Below are positions 46,501 through 54,178 of a stretch of DNA of 64,000 nucleotides, one piece after another. The notes under the pieces were generated by a model. It ran no database searches. It was not told the DNA's origin and saw nothing but the letters and a program-made list of their open reading frames with translations. A program made the position numbers and the translations under genes. This DNA is from Bacteroides congonensis. Lineage in GTDB: Bacteria; Bacteroidota; Bacteroidia; Bacteroidales; Bacteroidaceae. Position 1 is the stretch's first letter, and the number at the start of each line of letters is the position of its first letter. Location of the stretch: assembly GCF_900130125.1 (NCBI RefSeq), contig NZ_FQXY01000008.1, positions 388,301 through 452,300 on the forward strand, given 5' to 3'.

Positions 46501-46955
46501 GTAGTCGTACCTTTAGATACTCCCTTAACCTGTATTGATACCCCGATGAGAGGTTCATTATTCTCGTCTACTACTACTCCCGTCAACTTTTTATCTTTTT
46601 CCTGCCTTATGGGGATGATAGCAAAGGTATTTCCACTTCGTTTGAAAGTTAGGGACATCGGGGACAATACCTTATTCAGAAAAGTTTCCACGGGCATTTG
46701 ACTGGCCGTAATAGTCACTTTTTTTTCTTTTGTCAGGTTTACGTCCCGATACGTAAAGCGGTAGATTGTTTTGTTTTCTATTTGATCTAATACCTCTTGG
46801 AGACTTACATTCTTGACCGATAGAGTAATCTCTTTGTTTTGAGCATGCAGATTCGTCGGATGAATGACTAAAATGAGAAGAAAACTAAACAAGATTAGAT
46901 AATTATTGCTACATTTGTAGCGATAACTTTTCTTAAGATAAAAATTATCCATCAT
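43521..46955 (-). CDS. SusC-like TonB-dependent transporter with STN signalling domain
   Basis: A 1144-residue SusC-family transporter. After the signal anchor (residues about 20 to 38) comes an STN domain (about 42 to 115: EITLSVKNVSLQEVLDQIENKT-like start, ending NTFAIIPI), then a carboxypeptidase-regulatory-like domain (LTGVVVDENNEPLIGVSIQVKG), the plug (TLDEVVVIGYGAQRKRDLTGSISSI; QVLKDASATSIYGSRAAGGVILITTKRG) and the barrel. STN domains contact FecR-type anti-sigma factors in the periplasm, matching the FecR gene 132 bases upstream. An alternative ATG at 46952 changes one residue. Confidence 0.95.
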   Translation of the reverse strand: MMDNFYLKKSYRYKCSNNYLILFSFLLILVIHPTNLHAQNKEITLSVKNVSLQEVLDQIENKTIYRFTYRDVNLTKEKKVTITASQMPVETFLNKVLSPMSLTFKRSGNTFAIIPIRQEKDKKLTGVVVDENNEPLIGVSIQVKGVSKGTTTDIDGKFTIDVNPSSALVFSYLGYLTQEQKIKDQQNLKVNMVPDTQTLDEVVVIGYGAQRKRDLTGSISSIKGEEMPQIGSTTLGQALKGQVAGMSFTQTSSQPGAAVWMQIRGAAAGASPLIVVDGVPVSTMWEPDPGLNFGKGDKESVLDNINPDDILDIQVLKDASATSIYGSRAAGGVILITTKRGSTDEKVNVSFKASYTGQWIAEKPEVMNPKEYMVASNDSQLERWMQSNGYYPWGNLPPSEDINEMRRRYEAAGKTWNYSWDEIQNFTGGTDWYDAVTRNGQIQDYNLSVSGSGKKSNYLISLGYMGNDGIVKNNDYSRTSGRINLDQTFSKYFKGGITVSYSHIKSNDVPISGKSGSTTLFMAARKYDPTIPIRDENGNYALGRIYGLAQNPASILDATMLTKKDNLLTSAFLDIMPVKGLVVKTTVGYDRKFASTGAYFPMTTQEGINANGGIAKINENNLSNYYINTTATYNKTFANDHALTLMAGWEYQKVVSESLSGENRGFPYDGVKWHNLDLGTYEKPIASSSKTTDQNASFIARLNYTYKDRYLLTANFRRDGSSNFAANKQWGNFGGVSVAWRMNEESFMKPIEWLSNLKLRLGAGITGYAGSLTGTRTYYTPGKDYYFNNKLTSGVALSVLGNPDLSWESQQDINIGLDFGFFNNKFGGTIDIYERKIRDRIGTKSLMSYHEINTLNYNTQRIDNTRGVDLSLYGTVATKSGFNWRSQFTLTYYRDFTSKRDPSEVLDINTPARNVDWNDVWSYLSDGLIMPGETVPHMPGALPGAIKIKDINGYLYDADGSIMRDADGRPMYLGEPDGKIDNADLVVIHNKTPIPVSWTNTFSYKNFDLSIHMYGKFNHYKNTDYLVNIAYGPYEGTNTSPYFNDRFTFNNTTSAIPAFTQNTSSSLGYADYFMEKAWFIRLDNITLGYTLPKSITKKVLQSVRFYASMKNILTLTPYKGYDPEYDAYTYPSTSSFTVGVDIKF

Positions 46956-47006
46956 ATTAAATATTAAGGTTGATACTAAAAACTATTTGCAAGTTTGTAT
47001 TGACTA

Positions 47007-47040
47007 TGGAACCGGAGAGTCTGCCAACTTTTCGGTTCCA
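47007..47040 (-). promoter_or_regulatory. Hairpin between fecR and susC
   Basis: TGGAACCG (47007-47014) and CGGTTCCA (47033-47040) form an 8-base stem with an 18-base loop, 52 to 85 bases upstream of susC. It could end part of the fecR transcript or act in the susC leader. Confidence 0.45.
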
Positions 47041-47087
47041 ATTTTGTTAGGGTGCTCTTTCTTTCATATCTGTTGTTTTTAGGGTGA

Positions 47088-48068
47088 TTACTTCATTTTT
47101 ATCAGGATTTTACCATTTCTCTCAGTGTAGGTAAATTGATAGTGCATCTGTAAGAGTCTTAGTACTCCATGGATATATTCTTCTTTAAAACTACCGGTAA
47201 AAAGGTCGGTGTTATATTTGTCACCGGATATCTGAATATCGATTCCGTAGCGTTTCTTCAACTTTTCTATGATATCAGAGAATTTAGCGGAACGGAAAAC
47301 TAATTCTCCCCGTGTCCAAGCTGTTTCAAAGTGTCCTGTGGTTTGTAGAGTGGATAGTTGGTGATTCTTCTTTGAGTAAATTACTTTTTGGTTAGGTTTC
47401 ATAATGACAGAATGCTGGCTGTTGTTCTTGGTAGTCAGTTTGACTGAACCCTCTATTAGCGTTGTTTCTACTTCGCTCTGATCCGGATATGAGCTGACAT
47501 TGAACTTTGTGCCCAAAACTTCAATCTCTACTTCGTCAGTATGTACATGGAAAGGCTTTTCTGCATCTTTGGCTACTTCGAGATAGGCTTCTCCTGTCAG
47601 GTATATGTCTCTTTGGTTTAATCCGAAATCACTGGGATAGGAGAGGGAAGTGGCCGCATTCAGATACACCTTTGTACCATCTGGGAGAGTGATTGATGCT
47701 TTTTCTCCACTTTCCACTTGAATAGCTAGTTGCTGACCGATAAATTTATTCAGTTCATCGTTGGTTATATATAAGTGAATCTGTATACCTATAAGTAAAG
47801 GTATTGTAATGACTGCCGCCACTTTTGCTATAAATAATAAGGTACGTCGTATGGGCGATTGAGACTTGATGGAAAGTTTTCTTGCTATTTGTTCAAAAGT
47901 TACAGGTGAAGTAGCTTTTGTTTCATATTGTTCCCATATATCGGACATTGCCTGTTTTAATTCTTGGTCTGATAATTCCGAAACAGACTTTTTTAGCATT
48001 GTTCGTTCATCTGGAGTGATACTCTCATTGACGAATTTATTTAATAGACTATTTATATGTTTTTCCAT
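47088..48068 (-). CDS. FecR-type anti-sigma factor
   Basis: A 326-residue anti-sigma protein. Cytoplasmic N-terminal region (residues 1 to 75), one membrane segment (77 to 99), then a periplasmic FecR domain (GEKASITLPDGTKVYLNAATSLSYPSDFG; RDIYLTGEAYLEVAKDAEKPFHV; VLGTKFNVSSYPD) and a C-terminal domain of secretin-short type (LVFRSAKFSDIIEKLKKRYGIDI). It holds the ECF sigma factor until the STN-containing SusC reports substrate. Confidence 0.94.
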   Translation of the reverse strand: MEKHINSLLNKFVNESITPDERTMLKKSVSELSDQELKQAMSDIWEQYETKATSPVTFEQIARKLSIKSQSPIRRTLLFIAKVAAVITIPLLIGIQIHLYITNDELNKFIGQQLAIQVESGEKASITLPDGTKVYLNAATSLSYPSDFGLNQRDIYLTGEAYLEVAKDAEKPFHVHTDEVEIEVLGTKFNVSSYPDQSEVETTLIEGSVKLTTKNNSQHSVIMKPNQKVIYSKKNHQLSTLQTTGHFETAWTRGELVFRSAKFSDIIEKLKKRYGIDIQISGDKYNTDLFTGSFKEEYIHGVLRLLQMHYQFTYTERNGKILIKMK

Positions 48069-48146
48069 GTAATAACTTTGTTGTTCTATAAGTTAATACG
48101 AGAGCAACTAAAAAGTCTACTATGGGAAAATGATTTTTTTTCGGTC

Positions 48147-48719
48147 TTATTCGAAAAAGATGGAGAAAAGAAGAATAAGAGTGTCTCCCATTTCTTTTTT
48201 TAGAATACGGATTGCCGTTGAAAGCTGGTTGTAAATAGTTTGTTCACTGATGTTTAGCTTGTTGGATATTTGTGGAGTTGTCATTCCCATCTCTTTGCTC
48301 AATTCGAAAATTTCTTTTTGACGGTTCGTCAGTTTTTCTTTTGCTTTATTTAAACGTTCAATAAATAAATCAAAATCAAGCTTTTGTTCAACGGAAGATG
48401 GATTGCTTATCTGTAAATTGTCAGAATAATCCAGGTAGTTTTCAAATATAGGATCATTGAGGCGTTTGCGGAATTCATCAATAATTAGGTGGTGTGAAAT
48501 TTTAAATAGATAGGATTTAAAAGATTGGTTAGGGTCAATATTCTCACGGTTAGTCCATACTTTGATAAATGTATCTTGCACAATATCTTTGGATAATTCA
48601 TGAGAACGGGTTAAACCAAATACGAATCCGTATAGATTACCGGCATATCTATTATATATGATTTTAAAATCATTATAAGAGCCATACCGTAATCTTTCTA
48701 TGTGTTTTTCAGTCTCCAT
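48147..48719 (-). CDS. ECF-type RNA polymerase sigma factor
   Basis: A 190-residue sigma-70 family ECF factor from the ATG at 48719. Region 2: YNDFKIIYNRYAGNLYGFVFGLT, DIVQDTFIKVWTNRE; region 4: LTNRQKEIFELSKEMGMTTPQISNKLNISEQTIYNQLSTAI. ATGs at 48734 and 48767 extend the frame, but the -7 box at 48746-48753 makes the two longest forms unlikely. The fecR gene follows 78 bases downstream. It should direct transcription of the susC-onward operon. Confidence 0.93.
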   Translation of the reverse strand: METEKHIERLRYGSYNDFKIIYNRYAGNLYGFVFGLTRSHELSKDIVQDTFIKVWTNRENIDPNQSFKSYLFKISHHLIIDEFRKRLNDPIFENYLDYSDNLQISNPSSVEQKLDFDLFIERLNKAKEKLTNRQKEIFELSKEMGMTTPQISNKLNISEQTIYNQLSTAIRILKKEMGDTLILLFSIFFE

Positions 48720-48745
48720 TTTTAGTGTATCCATATTCTTAAAAG

Positions 48746-48753
48746 CAAAGTTA
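48746..48753 (-). promoter_or_regulatory. -7 box (TAACTTTG) before the ECF sigma gene
   Basis: The minus strand reads TAACTTTG (TAnnTTTG), 26 bases before the ATG at 48719. It indicates that the sigma gene is transcribed by the primary sigma factor. Confidence 0.55.
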
Positions 48754-48776
48754 CTGAAATATTTCATAGAAATACT

Positions 48777-48784
48777 TATCTTTG
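48777..48784 (+). promoter_or_regulatory. -7 box (TATCTTTG) before the DUF2027-Smr gene
   Basis: TATCTTTG (TAnnTTTG) lies 42 bases before the ATG at 48827. Confidence 0.5.
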
Positions 48785-48826
48785 TTACTCGTTTTTTAGT
48801 TTGAACTTTAATTGGAATGTACAACG

Positions 48827-49891
48827 ATGAAAATAGGAGATAAAGTACGCTTTCTCAGTGAGGTAGGCGGTGGAATTGTAACAGGATTCAAAGGAAAGGA
48901 TTTTGTTTTGGTTGAAGATGCGGATGGATTCGATATTCCTATGCCGATACGTGAGTGTGTAGTGATTGAAACAGATGACTATAATATAAAACATAAGTCG
49001 AGCACATCGGCTCCGAAACCGCAAGAACCTGTGAAACCGTCAAAACCGGAAATGCCCGTTATACAACGTCAGCCGGAAGTGCGCGGGGGAGATACCTTGA
49101 ATGTGTTTCTTGCGTATGTACCCGAAGATGCAAAGGCGATGATGACTACCCCCTTTGAGACTTATCTGGTAAATGATAGTAATTACTATTTGTATTATAC
49201 TTATCTGAGTGCGGAAGGAAAAGCATGGAAGACCCGTTCGCATGGTCTGGTAGAACCCAATACAAAATTGCTGTTGGAAGAATTCACGAAAGATATATTG
49301 AATGAAATGGAGCGGGTAGCCGTTCAACTAATCGCATTCAAAGATGGTAAGACTGCAGCTCTCAAACCGGCTGTCAGCGTGGAGATACGCATTGATACTG
49401 TGAAGTTCTATAAACTACATACATTCAGCAATTCCGATTTCTTTGAAGAACCTGCATTGATTTATGACATTGTGAAAGATGATATGCCGGCCAAGCAAGT
49501 CTATGTTTCGGCAGAAGAAATTCAAATTGCTTTGTTGCAAAAGAAAACGACAGATAAAGCGAAGTCACAACCTATCGTGAAGCCTAATCATGCTTCCGGT
49601 GGAAAGAATGGGATTGTTGAAATAGACCTTCACATTGATTCTTTATTGGATGATACGCAAGGTATGGGTAATACTGAAATACTAAATTATCAATTGGATA
49701 AGTTTCGCGAAGTAATGGAAAACTATAAGAATAAACGCGAACAGAAAATTGTATTTATTCATGGCAAGGGCGATGGAGTGCTTCGGAAAGCTATCCTTGA
49801 TGAGTTGAAACGGAAGTATAGCAGTTGTCGTTATCAAGATGCTTCTTTTCAGGAATATGGATTCGGGGCTACGATGGTGACAATTAAATAA
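48827..49891 (+). CDS. DUF2027 and Smr domain protein
   Basis: A 354-residue protein from the ATG at 48827 (a TTG at 48812 extends it). The N-terminus, [23 protein letters not shown], is an SH3-like DUF2027 start; a Pro/Lys-rich linker follows; the centre is beta-rich. The C-terminal about 85 residues are an Smr domain ([32 protein letters not shown]), as found at the end of MutS2, where it nicks nucleic acids or acts on stalled ribosomes. No MutS domain is present. This architecture is typical of Bacteroidetes. Confidence 0.87.
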   Translation: MKIGDKVRFLSEVGGGIVTGFKGKDFVLVEDADGFDIPMPIRECVVIETDDYNIKHKSSTSAPKPQEPVKPSKPEMPVIQRQPEVRGGDTLNVFLAYVPEDAKAMMTTPFETYLVNDSNYYLYYTYLSAEGKAWKTRSHGLVEPNTKLLLEEFTKDILNEMERVAVQLIAFKDGKTAALKPAVSVEIRIDTVKFYKLHTFSNSDFFEEPALIYDIVKDDMPAKQVYVSAEEIQIALLQKKTTDKAKSQPIVKPNHASGGKNGIVEIDLHIDSLLDDTQGMGNTEILNYQLDKFREVMENYKNKREQKIVFIHGKGDGVLRKAILDELKRKYSSCRYQDASFQEYGFGATMVTIK

Positions 49892-49929
49892 TGTTTTGTC
49901 GATAAATGGTACTTGCCATGAATAAAAAG

Positions 49930-49966
49930 AAAGGGTGGAAACCGATTATCAGTTTCCACCCTTTTT
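49930..49966. terminator. Terminator after the DUF2027-Smr gene
   Basis: A perfect 13-base stem (AAAGGGTGGAAAC and its inverse, 9-base loop) followed by a T run lies between convergent genes; the A run before it allows termination in both directions. Confidence 0.85.
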
Positions 49967-49990
49967 CTCTCTCTTGTATATTAATCGTTT

Positions 49991-50347
49991 TTACTTATTC
50001 AATTCAATACCTTTGTTCATCAAGGTAATGTTCATCAAAGCAGCATACTTGGCATATTGTTCAGCACTGAGTGTCTGTCTCATCAGTTTCAAGTTACCAT
50101 AAACAGCATTGCGTAATTTAGCTTCTTTATCTTTCTTTGCTGTTGTGGCTTTTGACATCTGTGTAGAGAAGTAATCGCAAATGTTTGCTACTTCTTCGCT
50201 TTGAGCAGAGTTCAGATTTAAATACTTACCTAGTTTACTTACATTGATGTTACCTTCCCATTTTGCAGTTGTAGGCTGATTTCCAGCTGCGAATGTTGTA
50301 GCAGCAAGGCAGAGCGCTGCCACTAATGTTAATCCTAAACGTTTCAT
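49991..50347 (-). CDS. Small secreted protein of unknown function
   Basis: A 118-residue protein from the ATG at 50347 with a clear signal peptide (MKRLGLTLVAALCLAATTFA). The mature part is helical and Lys/Ala/Leu-rich: NVSKLGKYLNLNSAQSEEVANICDYF and LKLMRQTLSAEQYAKYAALMN, reminiscent of small periplasmic CpxP/Spy-like LTxxQ proteins, although no LTxxQ motif pair is exact. A leader of about 100 bases separates it from its -7 box. Likely periplasmic; function unknown. Confidence 0.75.
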   Translation of the reverse strand: MKRLGLTLVAALCLAATTFAAGNQPTTAKWEGNINVSKLGKYLNLNSAQSEEVANICDYFSTQMSKATTAKKDKEAKLRNAVYGNLKLMRQTLSAEQYAKYAALMNITLMNKGIELNK

Positions 50348-50451
50348 AATACCTACTTTTTTAATTGTTATACCTAAAACTATTCCTAAAAACAAATCTA
50401 ATACCTATTGAAAATTCTGTCTAAGCGCTTAATTTTTTCTTTTTACCTATG

Positions 50452-50459
50452 CAAATATA
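50452..50459 (-). promoter_or_regulatory. -7 box (TATATTTG) before the small secreted protein
   Basis: The minus strand reads TATATTTG (TAnnTTTG), 104 bases before the ATG at 50347, implying a leader of about 100 bases. Confidence 0.5.
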
Positions 50460-50639
50460 GGAATATGTTTTATAACACAAAAATAAAGAAAAGGAAAAGA
50501 TTCTATTTAGGTTGATTTCTTGATGTAAATCAAGAGTAGATGTGCTTTTTGATACAAAAATGCCTTTTTATGAAACGTTTTTGTAATACGTGTGCGGAAA
50601 CGATGATTGAACTTTATCTTGTTTTAGGATTTATTGCTA

Positions 50640-51248
50640 TTAAAATGATATTGAACAAAGGAATGTAACCAGGAAAGGAACACTGAAATCGACAACAAAA
50701 CCATGAAAGATGGAAATGATTACAAACTCCTTTCCAGAGTATCGTGTAATGATAGGAAGAGTTGTATCCATAGTCGTAGCTCCACCAACGGAGATGGGGG
50801 CAAGTTTTCCGAAAGACTTCACTAGCAGCGGGGCACATAGTAAAGCTATGATTTCACGCATGATATTGGAAAGCAATGCGATAGTTCCCAGTTCCGGGCC
50901 TTTGTATTCAGTGATAAAAATACTGGAGAGCGAATAATAACCGAATCCAGCTCCTACAGCCATACAGTCCAAAGCACCCCGTTGGCTCATAAAAGCTCCG
51001 GCTACCGCGCATCCCGCTAATGTACCGAGTATCGTCATGATAGGAAGAAATACAAGTCGGGGATTCAGTGAGCGGAAACTTTTCAACGTGTTCGGGTCGT
51101 TACCGATACTGATACCTACACAGAACATCAGTCCGCAGAGGGCATAATAACTGAGTTTGCTGTCGGTGAAATCATATGGGATGAGATGATAAACTCCGCA
51201 GAGAGTACCAATAATGAAGAAAGAGACAATAATCAGACTACCTTTCAT
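50640..51248 (-). CDS. LysO-type lysine exporter, C-terminal part
   Basis: A 202-residue membrane protein matching the larger, C-terminal portion of LysO (DUF340/YbjE), the L-lysine exporter. Family sequence: LCGLMFCVGISIGND, GAGFGYYSLSSIFITEYKGPELGTIALLSNIMRE-like region and GGATTMDTTLPI. Its start overlaps the stop of the N-terminal half by 4 bases (ATGA), so the two halves are made together. Combined length, 297 residues, equals the approximately 299 of single-chain LysO. Confidence 0.87.
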   Translation of the reverse strand: MKGSLIIVSFFIIGTLCGVYHLIPYDFTDSKLSYYALCGLMFCVGISIGNDPNTLKSFRSLNPRLVFLPIMTILGTLAGCAVAGAFMSQRGALDCMAVGAGFGYYSLSSIFITEYKGPELGTIALLSNIMREIIALLCAPLLVKSFGKLAPISVGGATTMDTTLPIITRYSGKEFVIISIFHGFVVDFSVPFLVTFLCSISF

Positions 51249-51532
51249 GCTTCTGTCTCCTTTCCTCTATTCCTTATATATAATAGATACCATAGCCCCC
51301 ATGCGCATAAGGTACTTCCTATGACAGCGGCCAGAGTGATGATGACAGCTTCCAGTCCGAGCGTGGGCAGTCCTTTGATGATGGTTTCGTTTCCGCCTAC
51401 ATCAATTCCGAGCAGGAATAGCAGCGTCCATATAAGGAAAGTAATGATTTTGTGTATCCATGTCAACCGTTTGTTGCGTAGAAGATAGCCAATAAGCATA
51501 CCCGTCAGCATGATTCCGATGATAATAAACAT
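51245..51532 (-). CDS. LysO-type lysine exporter, N-terminal part
   Basis: A 95-residue protein with about three membrane segments: residues 3 to 18, 30 to 47 and 68 to 86. LIGYLLRN, KIITFLIWTLLFLLGIDVG and LEAVIITLAAVIGSTLCAW fit the first part of LysO. The split is clean at an ATGA overlap, not a decayed frameshift, and both reading frames are intact, so the exporter is probably two-chain. Confidence 0.85.
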   Translation of the reverse strand: MFIIIGIMLTGMLIGYLLRNKRLTWIHKIITFLIWTLLFLLGIDVGGNETIIKGLPTLGLEAVIITLAAVIGSTLCAWGLWYLLYIRNRGKETEA

Positions 51533-51554
51533 AGTTCGTACGTATTTTTGGTTG

Positions 51555-51562
51555 CAAAGATA
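51555..51562 (-). promoter_or_regulatory. -7 box (TATCTTTG) before the LysO pair
   Basis: The minus strand reads TATCTTTG (TAnnTTTG), 22 bases before the ATG at 51532. Confidence 0.5.
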
Positions 51563-51677
51563 ATTGAAAATGTACGTTCGCGCCCTTCTTTAGGGTAAAA
51601 TAAGTATTAAAGAACTGTTTGGTTGGAAATAATCGGATTTATTAATATATTTATTGCGGCAATTAATATCTTGTTTG

Positions 51678-51983
51678 ATGCGGAGATTAAAACTATATCA
51701 TCTGTTTTTTATCAGTACGTTAAAAATAAACGTTCCGCTATCCTTGTTGGCCTGTCTGCTCATATCAAAAGGTGATTGGACTATATATTTTGACGCCCTT
51801 CCGTATATGTTGGGCGGGGTAGGAGTTATAACGAGCCTGCTTTACAAAGAAGTCATGGAAAAAGAAGCTTATTATTTTTATTATAATTCCGGTATTCCGA
51901 AAAGGAATTTGATAGTCTTTACATTTATTGTTTATTGGTTCATCCTTTGGATTATAAGATTATGCGTCATCAGCTTGAGATAG
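51678..51983 (+). CDS. Small membrane protein, partner of an ABC ATPase
   Basis: A 101-residue protein from the ATG at 51678 (the longer frame starts at a TTG). It has about three hydrophobic segments: near residues 10 to 30, 38 to 55 and 76 to 98. The soluble loop contains EKEAYYFYYNSGIPKRNLI. The end overlaps the ATPase start by 22 bases, so they are likely subunits of one transporter. It is short for an ABC permease; no homology assigned. Confidence 0.7.
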   Translation: MRRLKLYHLFFISTLKINVPLSLLACLLISKGDWTIYFDALPYMLGGVGVITSLLYKEVMEKEAYYFYYNSGIPKRNLIVFTFIVYWFILWIIRLCVISLR

Positions 51984-52630
51984 ATAGTGTTATCAAAAAC
52001 TTCGGCACCAGGCAGTTGCTGACAGATGTTTACCTGAAGATAAATACGGGTGACATTGTTGGACTGTTCGGCAGGAATGGTACGGGAAAGTCTGTGCTTA
52101 TGCAAATCATTTTCGGGACAATGAGAGCCGACCGAAAATTTATCCGCTTGGATGAAAGTAAAATACTTCCGGTTCCTTATCAGTCTCCCGGAGTAATTGC
52201 TTTTCTGCCACAGGGCGGTTATCTTCCCAGGCATCAGAAGATAAGGCAATTGGTAAGCTACTACCTGAACGAAAAGGAAGCTGATGACTTCTACAAAGAC
52301 GATGAAGTGGCACAATCGTGTATGGAACGGCGCGTATCACAACTCTCCGGCGGAGAACGTCGCTATTTGGAAGCTAAGTTACTGCTATTTGGTAATGCAA
52401 AGTTTGTATTACTGGACGAACCGTTCGATTACCTCTCTTTCCATTTGGCGGATAAGTTGATAGAACAAATCAAAATACATTCCGCAGACAAAGGTATTGT
52501 GATTACTGACCATAACTATGAAAAAGTGTTGGAAGTAGTAACCCGGCTCACTCTGATTCGGGATGGTGCACTGATGGAACTTACCGATAAGCGGGGATTG
52601 GTGGAGCAGGGTTATCTTTTAAGTTTATGA
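51962..52630 (+). CDS. ABC transporter ATP-binding protein
   Basis: A 222-residue ATPase from the ATG at 51962. Walker A GRNGTGKS (residues 37 to 44), signature LSGGERRYLE (about 127), Walker B FVLLDEPFDYLS (about 147 to 158) and the switch His in VITDHNYEKV are all present. The Q-loop is FLPQGGYLPRH. The layout resembles CcmA/NatA-type exporters. The only membrane partner nearby is the 101-residue protein just upstream. Confidence 0.9.
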   Translation: MRHQLEIDSVIKNFGTRQLLTDVYLKINTGDIVGLFGRNGTGKSVLMQIIFGTMRADRKFIRLDESKILPVPYQSPGVIAFLPQGGYLPRHQKIRQLVSYYLNEKEADDFYKDDEVAQSCMERRVSQLSGGERRYLEAKLLLFGNAKFVLLDEPFDYLSFHLADKLIEQIKIHSADKGIVITDHNYEKVLEVVTRLTLIRDGALMELTDKRGLVEQGYLLSL

Positions 52631-52668
52631 TACTGGATATAAATGGCCATGGCTTGCCGTTTGTTTTA

Positions 52669-53799
52669 TTAATCTACCCAAAGCAAATCACTCATTATAC
52701 TGTCAGAAATGAAAATACCTTCGCGGGTCAGGCGCAAGGCGCCATCGTGCACTTCCAGTTTTCCATTTTCCAGATAAGGTGCAGCCATCTTCCGGCAGTA
52801 TTCCCATAGCTCATGGCCGAATGTCTGTTGCAACTTTTCTATGGGAGTGCCCCATGCAGTACGTATCGTAGTGATGATAAATTCATTATAACGGGTAACC
52901 AGATCCAAGTGCTCGATTTCAAAAGCACGTTGGTTTTCCTCTATACCTTTTATATATAGGTCGATGGAGGAAACATTCCATTCCCGTGTCATTCCGTTGA
53001 AAGAATGTGCCGATGGGCCACAGCCCAGGTAAGAGATACCCTGCCAATATGAAGTGTTGTGGCGAGAGTATTTACCGGGGCGGCAGAAATTAGAAATTTC
53101 ATAATGCTCGAACCCTGCTTTCTGCAAATGCTCTATCAGTAACGTAAAGAACTCCAGGCTTGAATCTTCGTCCACTTCGGATATCTGATGCTGTTTAAGC
53201 ATCTTATATATAGGTGTATCTTCTTCGTAAATCAAATGATAGGCAGAGATGTGTTCCACATCCAGCGCGATAGCCTGTCGGAGATCGTTCTCCCAGCGTT
53301 CTTTTGTTTCGCCCGGCAGTCCGTATATAAGGTCAATGCTGATATTGCGGAACCCAGCTTGCCGGCATCTGCTGACGGCTTCAATGGCAGTGCGGGCATT
53401 GTGGCGGCGTTTCAGCAACTTGAGCGTGTTGTCATCGAAAGTCTGTATCCCCATGCTAAGACGGTTGAAAGGGAGAGAAGAAAGCATTTCCAGATATTCG
53501 GATGTCAGGTCGTCGGGATTGGCTTCCAAAGTGATTTCCTGGCAATGGCTCAGTCCATAATGCGTCCGGATGGTTTCAAATATCAGTTCAAAATCGTCCT
53601 TTTCCAGTTGCGATGGAGTTCCGCCACCGAAATAAATGGTTTCTATATCTTCTCCTTTCAGATATTCTTTCCGCATTTCCAACTCCCGGCAGAGCGCTTG
53701 TACGTAGCGTGATTTCAGTTCACTGCGTGTAGTTGAGTAAAAATCGCAATAGATGCAACGAGTCTTGCAGAAAGGGATGTGGAGATAAATACCTGCCAT
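52669..53799 (-). CDS. hemW: HemW-type radical SAM protein (coproporphyrinogen III oxidase-like)
   Basis: A 376-residue radical SAM protein. The cluster motif is C11-x3-C15-x2-C18 within HIPFCKTRCIYCDFYS, followed by TIYFGGGTPS and IDLIYGLPGETKERW. C-terminal HemW features include a wHTH-like end (LRLTREGIFISDSIMSDLL). HemW proteins act as heme chaperones; older annotations call them oxygen-independent coproporphyrinogen oxidase (HemN). The short N-terminus, with no HemN-specific extension, favours HemW. Confidence 0.92.
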   Translation of the reverse strand: MAGIYLHIPFCKTRCIYCDFYSTTRSELKSRYVQALCRELEMRKEYLKGEDIETIYFGGGTPSQLEKDDFELIFETIRTHYGLSHCQEITLEANPDDLTSEYLEMLSSLPFNRLSMGIQTFDDNTLKLLKRRHNARTAIEAVSRCRQAGFRNISIDLIYGLPGETKERWENDLRQAIALDVEHISAYHLIYEEDTPIYKMLKQHQISEVDEDSSLEFFTLLIEHLQKAGFEHYEISNFCRPGKYSRHNTSYWQGISYLGCGPSAHSFNGMTREWNVSSIDLYIKGIEENQRAFEIEHLDLVTRYNEFIITTIRTAWGTPIEKLQQTFGHELWEYCRKMAAPYLENGKLEVHDGALRLTREGIFISDSIMSDLLWVD

Positions 53800-53873
53800 A
53801 GCTATGTCGTTTTGGATTTTGTGGCTGTAAAAGTAAGATTATTATCTGATATATCAAAAGACTGTTTACCAAA

Positions 53874-53881
53874 TAACTTTG
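53874..53881 (+). promoter_or_regulatory. Plus-strand -7 box (TAACTTTG) between hemW and the EF-G paralog
   Basis: TAACTTTG matches TAnnTTTG exactly. It points toward the EF-G gene, which begins 297 bases further on, with the 38-base palindrome in between. No -33 TTTG is at the right distance, so activity is uncertain. Confidence 0.4.
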
Positions 53882-53937
53882 CTTCCATACTATTGTGAAC
53901 TAAACGCTCTGCATTCGAGAAATATTTGTGCTATATA

Positions 53938-53975
53938 AACAGGTTGTCTGACACCCGGGTGTCAGACAACCTGTT
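53938..53975. repeat. Perfect 38-base palindrome
   Basis: A perfect palindrome with 19-base arms (first arm AACAGGTTGTCTGACACCC) and no centre bases lies in the 380-base gap between the divergent hemW and EF-G genes. It is not followed by a T run. The rest of the gap includes GTGTTAC/GTAACAC repeats near 54041-54067 and GTATGT-5-ACATAC at 54135-54151, and a near -7 box TAATTTG at 54110-54116. Confidence 0.85.
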
Positions 53976-54134
53976 CATGCAGCTTGAAAATAACTGAATA
54001 GCGTTAGAATTCAATTTATACTCAAGTAAAAAGGTTCACGATAAAGATGTGTTACATAACATTGTTTAGTAACACTACCGTAAGTGTTGCTTTTCCCCCA
54101 ATTAATCCCTAATTTGCGCATCACAAAATTAATG

Positions 54135-54151
54135 GTATGTGAGAAACATAC
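54135..54151 (+). promoter_or_regulatory. Small inverted repeat near the EF-G paralog start
   Basis: GTATGT-GAGAA-ACATAC is a 6-base inverted repeat 28 bases before the EF-G ATG. It lies just after TAATTTG (54110-54116), a near match to the -7 box, so it would fall in the start of the mRNA or act as a protein site. TCACA at 54121 and TGTGA at 54138 also face each other. Confidence 0.35.
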
Positions 54152-54178
54152 TGAGTAATTACTAAAATCTTATATATT

